Assembly (NCBI GenBank): GCA_934655835.1
Contig: CAKUHM010000045.1
Coordinates: forward strand, 1-9,296
DNA length: 9,296 nt
Direction of reading: 5' to 3'
Origin: an uncultured Collinsella sp.
Lineage (GTDB): Bacteria > Actinomycetota > Coriobacteriia > Coriobacteriales > Coriobacteriaceae
Under the pieces are notes generated by a model that was not told the origin of the DNA, searched no databases, and saw nothing but the letters and a program-made list of their open reading frames with translations. Shown one piece after another: positions 1 through 7,310 of the stretch (positions within the stretch are counted from its first letter, which is position 1; each line of letters starts with the position of its first letter). Both the position numbers and the translations under genes were made by a program.

Positions 1-62
1 TTCGAGGACGCGGCGGAAAGTTAACCTATGCCGGACCCGGACGTTATATCAATTACTTCGGA

Positions 63-794
63 CTAGAACATGCCCAAGAAGCCATGCACAAACAGTGCGG
101 CCACAATAGCACCGACAAACGGAGCGATACCGGGAACAAGCAGGCCATACTTCCAGTTGTTATCGGCCTTGTTCTTAATCGGCAGCACCTGATAGGCAAG
201 GCGAGGACCAAGGTCACGAGCCTGGTTCATGGCGAAGCCGGTGATGCCGCCCATGCCCATACCAACGGCCCAAACGATCAGGCCAACGCAGATGGCGAGC
301 ATCAGGACGTCCTCACCTGCGCGGCTAGCGGCAGCAAGGATAGCGCTGATGAACACGAAGGTGCAGATGGCCTCGCAGAAGAAGTTACGGGCATAGTTGG
401 TGCCCTCGGTGGTGGGGTTGGTCGAGAAGATGTTGCGCTGAGCGATGGGGTCGACGACGCCCTCGGAGGCCTTGAACTCATCGGCATACATAAACCAAGC
501 GATCACGGCGCCCACAAAGCCGCCGAGCATATCAGCGAGCATGAAGGGAATGCAGTTGCCCCACGGCACCAGACCGACGATGCACTGGGCAAGCACCATG
601 GCGGGGTTCATGCACACGGCGCCGCCAAAGACAAACAGACAGACCGAGATGCCAAAAGACCAGGTGGTGATGGCAAACATGTGGCCAGAGCCCTGATACT
701 TGGTGCCCTTGAGCACGGTATCGCAGTGCACGCCCACGCCAAAGACGATCATGAGGGCCGTCGCGCCGAATTCGCACAGGAGTTTGGTAAGCAT
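63..794 (-). CDS. larD: Aquaglyceroporin-family (MIP) channel, probable LarD-type lactic acid channel
   Basis: This 243-residue integral membrane protein of the MIP family is expected to pass small uncharged solutes such as glycerol or protonated lactic acid. The first half carries the NPA motif at residues 63-65 (in VCMNPAMVLAQ). The second-half motif reads NQA at 190-192 (in GFAMNQARDLGPR), so its proline is replaced. By alignment from memory with E. coli GlpF, the selectivity-filter positions G178, F187 and R193 are kept, and W45 probably is too, which fits a glycerol-type rather than water-only pore. The gene starts with ATG behind TAAGG, 4 nt upstream. It lies 49 bp downstream of larA with no terminator between them, so the two are probably one transcript. 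In L. plantarum an aquaglyceroporin, LarD, is part of the lar operon and conducts lactic acid. The name here rests on family plus context; a plain glycerol facilitator (GlpF) is the alternative. Confidence 0.82.
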   Translation of the reverse strand: MLTKLLCEFGATALMIVFGVGVHCDTVLKGTKYQGSGHMFAITTWSFGISVCLFVFGGAVCMNPAMVLAQCIVGLVPWGNCIPFMLADMLGGFVGAVIAWFMYADEFKASEGVVDPIAQRNIFSTNPTTEGTNYARNFFCEAICTFVFISAILAAASRAGEDVLMLAICVGLIVWAVGMGMGGITGFAMNQARDLGPRLAYQVLPIKNKADNNWKYGLLVPGIAPFVGAIVAALFVHGFLGMF

Positions 795-843
795 AAAACC
801 TTATCTTTCTTGTCGGTTATAAACGATTCGTTTGAGTCGCGCG

Positions 844-2121
844 CTAGTGCTGCGCGACGACAACACCCAGACCATCGGGGATGACGGCAACCTTGGCATC
901 GGCACCCTTCATCTCAAAGGCGAGCTTGAGCGCCTCCTCGATAGTGTTGACCGGCGTCATGTGCATATCCTTGAGCATCTGGTGATCGCACAGGTCGGTG
1001 ACCATGATCACAGGGTGATGCGCCAGGATGCGGGCGAAAATCTGGCTCGTCCACTGATCGGGCAGGGTCTCGTCCTTGGGACGATCGATGCAGGCGCGCT
1101 CAAACTCCGCCGGATCGTTGTCGGCGATGTTGTGATAGAAGCCCTCGCCACCGTGACCGTCGGCACAACCGGCGACGTCGATGATCACACCGCCCTCGGG
1201 AAGCGTAGCCTCGGCAGCGCACATGCCCTTCACGGCCTGGTAGATGTTCTGGTCGAGCGGGTAGCCGCCGTTGGTGGTGATGGCGATCTCGCACTCGACG
1301 GGCTCAACGCCGGCAAGGCTCTTCACGAACTCGCAGCCAGCCTCGTGCGCCTTGTGGATGTCGCCGGCAAAGGAGCCGATGACCTCATGCTTGCCGTTAA
1401 GCACCACGTTAAGCACAAAGGCGAGGTGAGCCATCTCGGCGGCGGCAAACATGTCCTCGCTCACGTGGTTGTGGCACAGGTTGCCGGCACGCGAGTGGGA
1501 ATCGTTCACAAACTGACCGTTGTGGTTGTACATGATGGTCTTGTAGCTGGCGATGCCAGGCAGGACGGACTTGCGGCTACCAGAGAAACCGGCAAAGAAG
1601 TGCGGCTCAATAAAGCCCTCGGCAAGCAGCAGATCGCAATCGGCGGCAATCTTGTTGATAATGCACTCGCCACCAGAAGGCAGGGTGCCGATCTTTTTCA
1701 TCATGCTGTCGTCAGTCGCGACGTGCATAACGATTTCCTCGTTGGCAACGATCTCCTCGCCGTACTTGTTGACGAGTTCCTCGTGCGTCGACGGACGATG
1801 CATACCCGTAGCGACCAGAATGCGAACGCGCGCCTCAGGCGCAGCGGAGTGGATGTGATGCAGCAGAATAGGCATCGTCACACGCGAAGGAACGGGACGC
1901 GTGTGGTCGGAGCTAATGATGACGATATCCTTCTTGCCAGCACAAAGCTCCTCGAGCGAAGGCGAGCCATAAGGGTTGGCAAGCGACTCCTCTACCAGCT
2001 CTTCCTGAGATTTTGTAGTCTTAAACTCGTTTTGATGACCTTCCATCACACCCGCGAAGTTCTTATCCTCGAGCTCCAGATGCAACGTCTTGTGGTCAAA
2101 CGGCAGTTCACATTCAAACAA
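844..2121 (-). CDS. larA: Nickel-dependent lactate racemase LarA
   Basis: This cytoplasmic enzyme interconverts L- and D-lactate with a covalently held nickel-pincer nucleotide cofactor. Starting at a TTG (2121-2119) gives 425 residues, close to the 424 recalled for L. plantarum LarA, and places the key residues at the published positions: D72, T74 and R75 in SSDHTRPVP, H108 in ATGMHRPS, H174, the cofactor-bearing K184 in GFSGSRKSVLPG, the nickel ligand H200 in TIMYNH, and Q295 and K298 in NIYQAVKGM. A purine-rich ribosome site lies 9 nt before the TTG, and no in-frame ATG lies close to it. The reading frame stays open upstream to 2328, but that part crosses a GC-rich terminator hairpin and has no LarA-like sequence. 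The channel gene follows 49 bp downstream. The maturation genes larB, larC and larE are not nearby, so the cofactor must be made from elsewhere in the genome. Confidence 0.95.
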   Translation of the reverse strand: MFECELPFDHKTLHLELEDKNFAGVMEGHQNEFKTTKSQEELVEESLANPYGSPSLEELCAGKKDIVIISSDHTRPVPSRVTMPILLHHIHSAAPEARVRILVATGMHRPSTHEELVNKYGEEIVANEEIVMHVATDDSMMKKIGTLPSGGECIINKIAADCDLLLAEGFIEPHFFAGFSGSRKSVLPGIASYKTIMYNHNGQFVNDSHSRAGNLCHNHVSEDMFAAAEMAHLAFVLNVVLNGKHEVIGSFAGDIHKAHEAGCEFVKSLAGVEPVECEIAITTNGGYPLDQNIYQAVKGMCAAEATLPEGGVIIDVAGCADGHGGEGFYHNIADNDPAEFERACIDRPKDETLPDQWTSQIFARILAHHPVIMVTDLCDHQMLKDMHMTPVNTIEEALKLAFEMKGADAKVAVIPDGLGVVVAQH

Positions 2122-2130
2122 TGATGAGCG

Positions 2131-2142
2131 CCCTCTTCCTTT
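2131..2142 (-). promoter_or_regulatory. Ribosome binding site that sets the TTG start of larA
   Basis: The minus strand reads AAAGGAAGAGGG and ends 9 nt before the TTG at 2121. No in-frame ATG lies close by. Together with the exact register of the LarA active-site residues, this fixes the start. A TTG start often means weaker initiation than ATG. Confidence 0.7.
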
Positions 2143-2237
2143 CAACTGACACACTAGATAAACCGTTGGAAGGATACGCCGCTCACCGAAAAACACCACC
2201 GTCCACCGACTCATTAACACAACGTTCATATTTGACC

Positions 2238-2276
2238 CACAACAAAACGACCGCGATCCCAAACGGGACCGCGGCC
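2238..2276 (-). terminator. Intrinsic terminator or attenuator in front of larA
   Basis: In minus-strand RNA a 12-bp stem (2276-2265 with 2260-2249) closes on a GUUU loop, with two G-U pairs, and is followed at once by GTTTTGTTGTG. This is the form of an intrinsic terminator. It sits about 117-155 nt upstream of the larA start and about 600 nt beyond the ppc stop. It may end a transcript coming from the ppc side, or act as an attenuator within the larA leader. On the plus strand there is no T tract. Confidence 0.65.
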
Positions 2277-2353
2277 GCCCGTAAAAGACACAATAGAAAG
2301 GATGACTTACACAGCGCCGAGCAAACATCTACCCCGAGACGTACGCACGTAAA

Positions 2354-2387
2354 GCATTTTGCATAAATGCGTTAATAATTGCATAAA
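2354..2387. promoter_or_regulatory. AT-rich inverted and direct repeats upstream of larA (possible operator)
   Basis: GCATTT-N5-AAATGC forms a perfect inverted repeat at 2354-2370. TTGCATAAA occurs twice, at 2359-2367 and 2379-2387, exactly 20 bp apart, which is about two helical turns. These suit binding by a dimeric regulator. They lie 233-266 bp upstream of the larA start, on the far side of the terminator-like hairpin, so their target is uncertain. No regulator family can be assigned from the sequence. Confidence 0.3.
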
Positions 2388-2724
2388 ATGGCGCATGGAT
2401 TTCTAGCCGTAACAGGGTAGTACCCTCCGGAGCGTGCATTTTTGCGAGTATTCAGCATCGCGGGATAAGATTTTGGTGTCAAAAGTCTTTCAAAAAGTAG
2501 ATAGTCCTCATGACTCGACCCATCTGGATAGCAAGCAGCGAGAAACCAGCTATATATGGACATCGCCAAGGCCCAATTGTCGTGCAAAAGCATCAACAAA
2601 GGCAGTGAAAGCCGGCTATGGCCTTATGCATCAATCTTTGGCTGCTGAAAACTCCGTTTTTTGCACGTCGCCCCAAGCACCACCCTCACCCAGCGGCCAA
2701 TCCGCTGAAGACCGGACATCGCAG

Positions 2725-2850
2725 GGCCCGCCATTAGCTTACTTTTAGGCACACTCCGCAGGACGCAAGAAGCCCTCGCCGCACAAAGTGCGCAGCGAGG
2801 GCTTCTTGCATGTCCGAGGACGTGCCTAAAAGTAAGCTAATGGCGAGCCC
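2725..2850. repeat. Nested palindrome of 126 bp after ppc, MITE-like
   Basis: The outer arms 2731-2752 and 2822-2843 are perfect 22-nt inverted copies, and the complementarity runs about 6-7 nt further out with one mismatch (GGGCCCG against CGAGCCC). Between them sits a perfect 15-bp inner stem (2765-2779 with 2795-2809) topped by CGCAC-AAA-GTGCG. The segments between outer and inner arms pair poorly apart from GGAC with GTCC. Neither strand has a T tract after the inner stem. Hexamers CCGGAC lie on both sides (2712-2717 and 2849-2854) but not exactly at the ends, so they are weak evidence of target duplication. It may be a miniature inverted-repeat element or a bulky 3' end structure for ppc. 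Confidence 0.7.
2765..2809. terminator. Strong inner hairpin downstream of ppc (T-poor)
   Basis: A perfect 15-bp stem, then a 2-nt bulge and a 5-bp apical stem with an AAA loop, starts 63 nt beyond the ppc stop codon. Its strength and place suggest that it shapes or protects the 3' end of the ppc message, but without a T tract it is not a standard intrinsic terminator. Confidence 0.5.
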
Positions 2851-2871
2851 GGACGACTACAGGGCTATCGA

Positions 2872-5697
2872 TTACCCCGTGTTCTGTAGACCTGCCGAGA
2901 CGCCGGTCACAGTCGAAAGAATCAGGCTCATGTACTCGGCCTTCTTCTCCTCGGCCATCTCGTCCTGGTTCATACGCACCTCGCGAAGGGCGCGGACCTG
3001 GGCGATGGACAGGGCGTCGACGTAGGGGTTACGCACGCGAACGGCACAGCCGAGCACGCGGCGGCGCTGCAGCGGCCACTCGTCACCGACGATGGCAAGG
3101 ACCCACTTACGCGTGAGCTGCATCTCGGTGAAGACCTTCTCGGACAGATCCTGGCGATCGCCCAGGTGCAGATACATCTTGGCGATGCGCTGGTCGGTCT
3201 TGGCGATCGACATCTCGATGTTGTCGATAAAGGTGCGGAAGAACGGCCACTCCTGGTAGGCAGCCTTAAGCTGGTCAAGGTCGCCCAGCTGCTCGCAGGC
3301 GGTGCCCAGGCCGTACCAAGCGGCCAGATTGATGCGCGCCTGGCTCCAGCTGAAGATCCACGGAATGGTACGCAGGTCGTCGAGCGATTTGGCACCCAGG
3401 CCGCGCTTGGCGGGACGCGAGCCGATCGGCAGCAAACCGACCTCGGTCAGCGGCGTCACGGTCGAGAACCACGGTGTAAAGTCCTCGGTGTTCAGCAGGT
3501 CCAGATAGCGCTCGTGGCTTGCGGCGTTGAGCTTCTCGGCCATATCCCAGAACTTCTGCGTGGTCTCGGTGTTGGTCTTCTCGACACTCGGGGCCGACTG
3601 CAAAAGCGTTGCGGCGGCAACGGACTCAACATGGCGCTGAGCCAGCGTGCGGTTGCCGTAACGGGCAAAGATGACCTCGCCCTGCTCGGTGAGCTTAAAG
3701 AAGCAGTTGACCGAACCCTTGGGCTGCGCCAGCACGGCCTTGTTGGCCGGACCGCCGCCACGGCCCACGGCACCGCCGCGACCGTGCATGAGCACCAGGT
3801 CGATATCGTTCTTCTCGGCCCACTTGGCAATGCGCTCCTGCGCGGAGTGCAGGGCGAGCATGGCCGTGGTAGGACCGGCATCCTTGGAGGAGTCGGAGTA
3901 GCCCAGCATGACCTCCATGCGGCGGTTGGTCTGGGCAAGGCGCTTTTGCACCACGGGCAGCGTAAGCAACTGGTCGAGCACGTCGACGCAGCCCTCGAGG
4001 TCCTCGAGCTGCTCAAACAGCGGGATCACGTCGAGCTCGGGGACATCCTCCTCGTGTGCGAAGGACAGGTGGGCAAGCTCAAAGACGTCGGCCACATGCT
4101 GGGCACTCTTGGTGAACGAGATGATGTAGCGGTGCGCCATCTTCTTGCCGTAACGCTTTTGGATGGAGCCGATAGCGCGGAAGGTGTCGATGACCTCGCG
4201 CGTCATGGGCTGCAGGTCGCCATGGATACCGTTCTCGTGGATATCCTTGAGGGCGCGGGCATGCACCACGGAGTGCTGACGGAACTCCATCTCGACCATA
4301 TGGAAGCCGAAGGACTCGACCTGCCAGATGATGGTCTGGACCGGGCCGTAGGCAGCACGGACGGCACCGCAGGCGGCCAGCGAGCGCTGGACGACGCGCA
4401 GGTCCTCCAGGAACTCATCGGCGCTGTGGTACATGGTGTCGGTGATGCGGCGCACGGTGGCGTTCAGGCGGTCGGCCATGACGAGCATGACGGCGCGATG
4501 CGGCTCGTGCTCGGAGATGAGCTCGGCGCGGGCCGTGTACTGGGCGCTCATCTCGACCTGATGGTTCCACAGGTTGATGAGCTCGGCCGACGGCTTGCTG
4601 TACTCGGCCTCGAGCGTCAGGTTGCGGCCGATGCGGCGGCACTTGTCCTCGAGCTTGAGCACCATATGGGTGAAGTACTTGGCGGCGACCTCACGGCTCA
4701 CCTTGGCGGTGACGTTGGGGTTACCGTCGCGGTCGGAACCGATCCAGCTGCCGGGGTGGAAGAACGCCGGGCACAGCGGCGGCACGGTACCGGCCTTGTC
4801 GCCCAGCACCCAGTCGTCAAAACGACGATAGATAACGGGGATGACGTCGAACAGCGTGTTATCGAAGATGTCGATGATGGTATCGGCTTCCTCGACCGGC
4901 GTGGGCTTCTTGAGCGCGATGGGGCTCGTACGCACCAGGGCGTCGATCTCCTGCAGCATATGGCGCTCGTTCTCCACCAGGTCGGAGCCGCCCAGACGCG
5001 GACGCTCCTCCAGCAGGTTGGAGATACGGCGAATCTTGCCCTCGACGGCCTTGCGACGGGCCTCGGTGGGATGCGCGGTAAAGACGGGATGGAACTCAAG
5101 CTTGCCGAGCAGCTCGTTGGCGCCCTCGACGCCCAGCTCATTCACCAGCTGGTGATAGGCAACGGTGAGCTCGTTGGCGGGATCGACCTCGGTATCGGTC
5201 GACGCACCGGCCTCGCGCTCTCGCAGCTGCGCCACACGGTAGTTCTCCTCCGACAGGTTTGCCAGGTGGAAGAAGCTCGTAAAGGCGCGGACGATAACCT
5301 GCTGCTTATCGAGCGGCAGACTGTCGATCAGATCGACGACCTCACGGAATGCCACGGCGGTGGACTCGTCGGCGGTGGGCACGCCCTGCTCGTCGACGGC
5401 CTCGTCGGCAGCGCGGGTACCGGGGTTGCCGGCATTGGCCACAATCTCGGCCGACAGGATCTTGTCGAACAGGTCCGCGATCTCAGGATCATACTCGCTA
5501 AGCACACGACGCTCCAGGCGCAGGAACAGCGCCAGATTGTCGCGCAGCTCCTCGGGGATCTCGATCTCGGCGAGACGCTCCCTGGACTCGGCATTCGAGC
5601 CGATTCGGTTAACGAGGCGGTTGACCACGGCAGCGACGCGCGCCGCGGCTTCGGGTACAGACTGGTTGCTTAGGTTCTCAGCCACGTTTCCTCCCAT
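2872..5697 (-). CDS. ppc: Phosphoenolpyruvate carboxylase
   Basis: This enzyme adds bicarbonate to phosphoenolpyruvate to give oxaloacetate and phosphate, refilling the C4-acid pool; it is cytoplasmic and normally a tetramer. The protein has 941 residues, somewhat longer than the 883 of E. coli, with the extra length mainly before the first motif. Hallmarks in order are TAHPTE with catalytic H209, GSDRDGNPNVT at 320-330, the QVESFGFHMVEMEFRQHS block near 459-476, GYSDSSKDAG at 599-608, the mobile-loop HGRGGAVGRGGGP at 638-650, IGSRPAKR at 758-765 and the C-terminal QNTG that takes part in allosteric inhibition. The start is ambiguous. The ATG at 5697 lies only 1 nt after AAGGAGG, while a GTG four codons on (5685) follows a second GGGAGG by 4 nt. 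The gene has its own -10 box upstream and a long palindrome downstream. Confidence 0.97.
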   Translation of the reverse strand: MGGNVAENLSNQSVPEAAARVAAVVNRLVNRIGSNAESRERLAEIEIPEELRDNLALFLRLERRVLSEYDPEIADLFDKILSAEIVANAGNPGTRAADEAVDEQGVPTADESTAVAFREVVDLIDSLPLDKQQVIVRAFTSFFHLANLSEENYRVAQLREREAGASTDTEVDPANELTVAYHQLVNELGVEGANELLGKLEFHPVFTAHPTEARRKAVEGKIRRISNLLEERPRLGGSDLVENERHMLQEIDALVRTSPIALKKPTPVEEADTIIDIFDNTLFDVIPVIYRRFDDWVLGDKAGTVPPLCPAFFHPGSWIGSDRDGNPNVTAKVSREVAAKYFTHMVLKLEDKCRRIGRNLTLEAEYSKPSAELINLWNHQVEMSAQYTARAELISEHEPHRAVMLVMADRLNATVRRITDTMYHSADEFLEDLRVVQRSLAACGAVRAAYGPVQTIIWQVESFGFHMVEMEFRQHSVVHARALKDIHENGIHGDLQPMTREVIDTFRAIGSIQKRYGKKMAHRYIISFTKSAQHVADVFELAHLSFAHEEDVPELDVIPLFEQLEDLEGCVDVLDQLLTLPVVQKRLAQTNRRMEVMLGYSDSSKDAGPTTAMLALHSAQERIAKWAEKNDIDLVLMHGRGGAVGRGGGPANKAVLAQPKGSVNCFFKLTEQGEVIFARYGNRTLAQRHVESVAAATLLQSAPSVEKTNTETTQKFWDMAEKLNAASHERYLDLLNTEDFTPWFSTVTPLTEVGLLPIGSRPAKRGLGAKSLDDLRTIPWIFSWSQARINLAAWYGLGTACEQLGDLDQLKAAYQEWPFFRTFIDNIEMSIAKTDQRIAKMYLHLGDRQDLSEKVFTEMQLTRKWVLAIVGDEWPLQRRRVLGCAVRVRNPYVDALSIAQVRALREVRMNQDEMAEEKKAEYMSLILSTVTGVSAGLQNTG

Positions 5698-5729
5698 TCC
5701 TCCTTCTATGCACGTAACATGCGGTATTC

Positions 5730-5735
5730 ATTATA
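5730..5735 (-). promoter_or_regulatory. -10 box of the ppc promoter
   Basis: The minus strand carries a perfect TATAAT (in GCCTATAATGAATA) about 32 nt before the ppc ATG, and the gene-free stretch behind it ends in the hisS terminator. The hexamer 17-18 nt upstream (GTCGAA or TGTCGA) matches TTGACA poorly, so a helper protein or weak basal activity is possible. Confidence 0.55.
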
Positions 5736-5840
5736 GGCACTTGAGAAATAGTTTCGACACTGATTGCGCTTTACCACACAAAAGTATTTTCTGCATTGCA
5801 AGGGTTTTTGCTCTAAATGGTCGTATTTCTCGGTGGACGG

Positions 5841-5885
5841 CATACACAAACGGGGGCATTCCGCATAAATGCGAAACACCCCCGT
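5841..5885 (-). terminator. Intrinsic terminator of hisS
   Basis: In minus-strand RNA, ACGGGGGTGTTTCGCA (5885-5870) pairs over all 16 positions, including three G-U pairs, with TGCGGAATGCCCCCGT (5865-5850) around a UUUA loop. TTTGTGT-like sequence follows. It starts 57 nt after the hisS stop codon and separates hisS from ppc. Confidence 0.8.
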
Positions 5886-5942
5886 AACAATCGCTCGCAA
5901 TGGACGAGACACTCAAGCGGGTCCGCAGCTCAAAAAGATGCG

Positions 5943-7256
5943 CTACAGGCGCTCGCGAACCGCCTCGACAACGTTGGCCAGATCGGCAAGGACCTCTTCA
6001 TGGCTCTCCATGTCGCGCACCTTGACCTTGCCGGCGGCAAGCTCGTCGCCACCCAAGACCAGGATGAGCTTGGCGCCCACCTTATCGGCCTGCTTAAACT
6101 GGGCCTTGAGCGAACGGCCCTGATAGTCGGCCTCGGTCACGATGCCTGCGGCGCGAAGCTCCTGCGTAATGGCAAAGACGTTCTGGCGCAGCTCCTTGCC
6201 GGCGTTGGCGACATAGACGCACGGGACCTCATCGGCACCCAAATCGCTGCCAAAGGCCTGCAGGGCCAGCAGGGCGCGCTCAAAACCGACGGCAAAGCCG
6301 ACGCCCGCCGTGGGCTTGCCACCCTCGAGCTCGACCAGGCCGTCGTAGCGGCCGCCGCCACCGATGGAGCCGACGCCGGCACCGGGAGCCTCGACCTCAA
6401 AGACGGTGCGGGTGTAGTAGTCCAGACCACGCACCAGGGTGGGATCCTCGACATACTCGATACCGGCGGCATCCAGATAGCGCTTGACCTGCTCGTAGTG
6501 CTCGCGGCACTCGTCGCACAGGTTGTCGCCCATCAGCGGCGCGTCGGCCATGATCTCGCGGCAGTGGTCGTTCTTGCAGTCGAAGGCACGCAGCGGGTTG
6601 AGTTCGGCGCGCTCGCGACACTCGTCGCACATCTCGTCGGCGTGATCGAGGATAAACTGCTTGACCTGCTCGCGGTAAGCCGGACGGCACTGGGCGTCAC
6701 CCATCGAGTTGATGAGCAGACGGAGCTTGGAAAGGTCGAAGCCCAGGCGCTTGTAGAACTCCATGAGCATGATGATGCACTCGGCGTCTGCCGCCGGATC
6801 GGGAGCACCGAGCCACTCGATGCCCACCTGGTGGAACTGGCGCAGGCGGCCCTTCTGGGGACGCTCGCCGCGGAACATGGCCTCGGCGTAGTACGCCTTA
6901 AACGGCGTGGAGCCCTGAGGCACCAGGTTGTTCTCCACGACGGCGCGCACCACACCGGCCGTGCCCTCGGGACGAAGCGCCAGGCGCTGCTTGGGCTTGA
7001 GCTTGGTGTCGGTGCCCTCGGCAAAGACGCGCTCCAGGTTGGCGCCGCTAAAGACGCGGAACATCTCCTTGCGCACGACGTCGGTCGACTGGCCGATGCC
7101 GTGGACAAAGACGTCCACCTGCTCGATCGCGGGCGTCTCGATGGGCTTAAAGCCAAACGGCTCGAACACGCCGGCCGCAATCTGCTGCATCTTTTGCCAG
7201 GCGCGCATCTCGGCGCCGATAAGGTCGCGGGTTCCCTCCGCCTTCTGTGCCTGCAT
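5943..7256 (-). CDS. hisS: Histidyl-tRNA synthetase
   Basis: This cytoplasmic class II synthetase charges tRNA-His with histidine using ATP, and normally acts as a homodimer. From the ATG at 7256 it has 437 residues. Motif 2 is seen as LALRPEGTAG (RPEGT at 95-99) and the RGERPQKGRLRQFHQVGIEW segment (129-148). The histidine-specific LVRGLDYYTRTVFEV is at 275-289, and motif 3 comprises GGGGRYDGL (299-307) and GVGFAVGFER (318-327). An anticodon-binding domain follows from about 340. The insertion domain holds six cysteines (210, 213, 227, 232, 247, 250) in CxxC, CxxxxC and CxxC pairs, possibly a metal site. A TTG two codons upstream (7262) is in frame, but AAAGG lies 9 nt from the ATG and only 3 nt from the TTG, so the ATG is preferred. 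Confidence 0.96.
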   Translation of the reverse strand: MQAQKAEGTRDLIGAEMRAWQKMQQIAAGVFEPFGFKPIETPAIEQVDVFVHGIGQSTDVVRKEMFRVFSGANLERVFAEGTDTKLKPKQRLALRPEGTAGVVRAVVENNLVPQGSTPFKAYYAEAMFRGERPQKGRLRQFHQVGIEWLGAPDPAADAECIIMLMEFYKRLGFDLSKLRLLINSMGDAQCRPAYREQVKQFILDHADEMCDECRERAELNPLRAFDCKNDHCREIMADAPLMGDNLCDECREHYEQVKRYLDAAGIEYVEDPTLVRGLDYYTRTVFEVEAPGAGVGSIGGGGRYDGLVELEGGKPTAGVGFAVGFERALLALQAFGSDLGADEVPCVYVANAGKELRQNVFAITQELRAAGIVTEADYQGRSLKAQFKQADKVGAKLILVLGGDELAAGKVKVRDMESHEEVLADLANVVEAVRERL

Positions 7257-7298
7257 GGGCAAACACCTTTCTTTTGTATCGCGTCATAGGTAGTGGTC

Positions 7299-7304
7299 AT
7301 TATA
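7299..7304 (-). promoter_or_regulatory. -10 box of the hisS promoter
   Basis: A perfect TATAAT in CGTATAATGACC lies 42 nt before the hisS ATG. At 17-nt spacing the -35 region falls in the foot of the upstream terminator stem (7321-7382) and has no TTGACA likeness. The leader left after this box is about 35 nt, too short for a T-box. Confidence 0.55.
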
Positions 7305-7310
7305 CGGCAC

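Larger units (their letters stand above)
2122..2871. other. Intergenic region of about 750 bp between ppc and larA without a convincing gene
   Basis: From the ppc side this region holds the nested palindrome (2725-2850), a stretch of about 440 bp (2281-2724) visibly richer in A and T than the flanking genes, the repeats at 2354-2387, a small palindrome AGGGTAGTACCCT at 2414-2426, and the terminator-like hairpin at 2238-2276. A 75-codon frame at 2599-2372 on the minus strand has no recognisable domain, no clear ribosome site and codon use unlike the neighbouring genes. A perfect TTGACA occurs on the minus strand near 2480, but no good -10 box follows it. A small RNA or leader transcript ending at 2238 is possible but not shown. 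Confidence 0.6.

Noticed and set aside
1..24. Possible last seven codons of a plus-strand gene ending in TAA at 22-24 (FEDAAES)
   Set aside because: Codon choice is plausible and a convergent gene could end here, but 24 bases cannot support a gene call.
821..833. Palindrome AAACGATTCGTTT between larA and the channel gene
   Set aside because: The arms are 6 nt with a single central base. It may be chance and cannot form a normal full-length hairpin or terminator.
2122..2328. N-terminal extension of LarA of up to 69 residues (open frame to 2328)
   Set aside because: It crosses the terminator-like hairpin, lacks LarA-like sequence and would spoil the exact residue numbering given by the TTG start at 2121.
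2372..2599. Open frame of 75 codons on the minus strand between ppc and larA
   Set aside because: No recognisable domain, no clear ribosome site, low-complexity match to nothing known, and codon use unlike the GC-rich genes around it. Kept only as part of the intergenic description.
2434..2748. Open frame of 104 codons on the plus strand in the same gap
   Set aside because: It runs into the palindrome, has no ribosome site and no family-like sequence.
3166..5673. Very long plus-strand open frame opposite ppc (835 codons), and similar frames opposite larA (832-2124) and hisS (5817-7289)
   Set aside because: These are mirror frames of GC-rich genes. Their translations are rich in His, Asp, Gly, Val and Leu repeats without any fold, while the minus-strand proteins are unmistakable.
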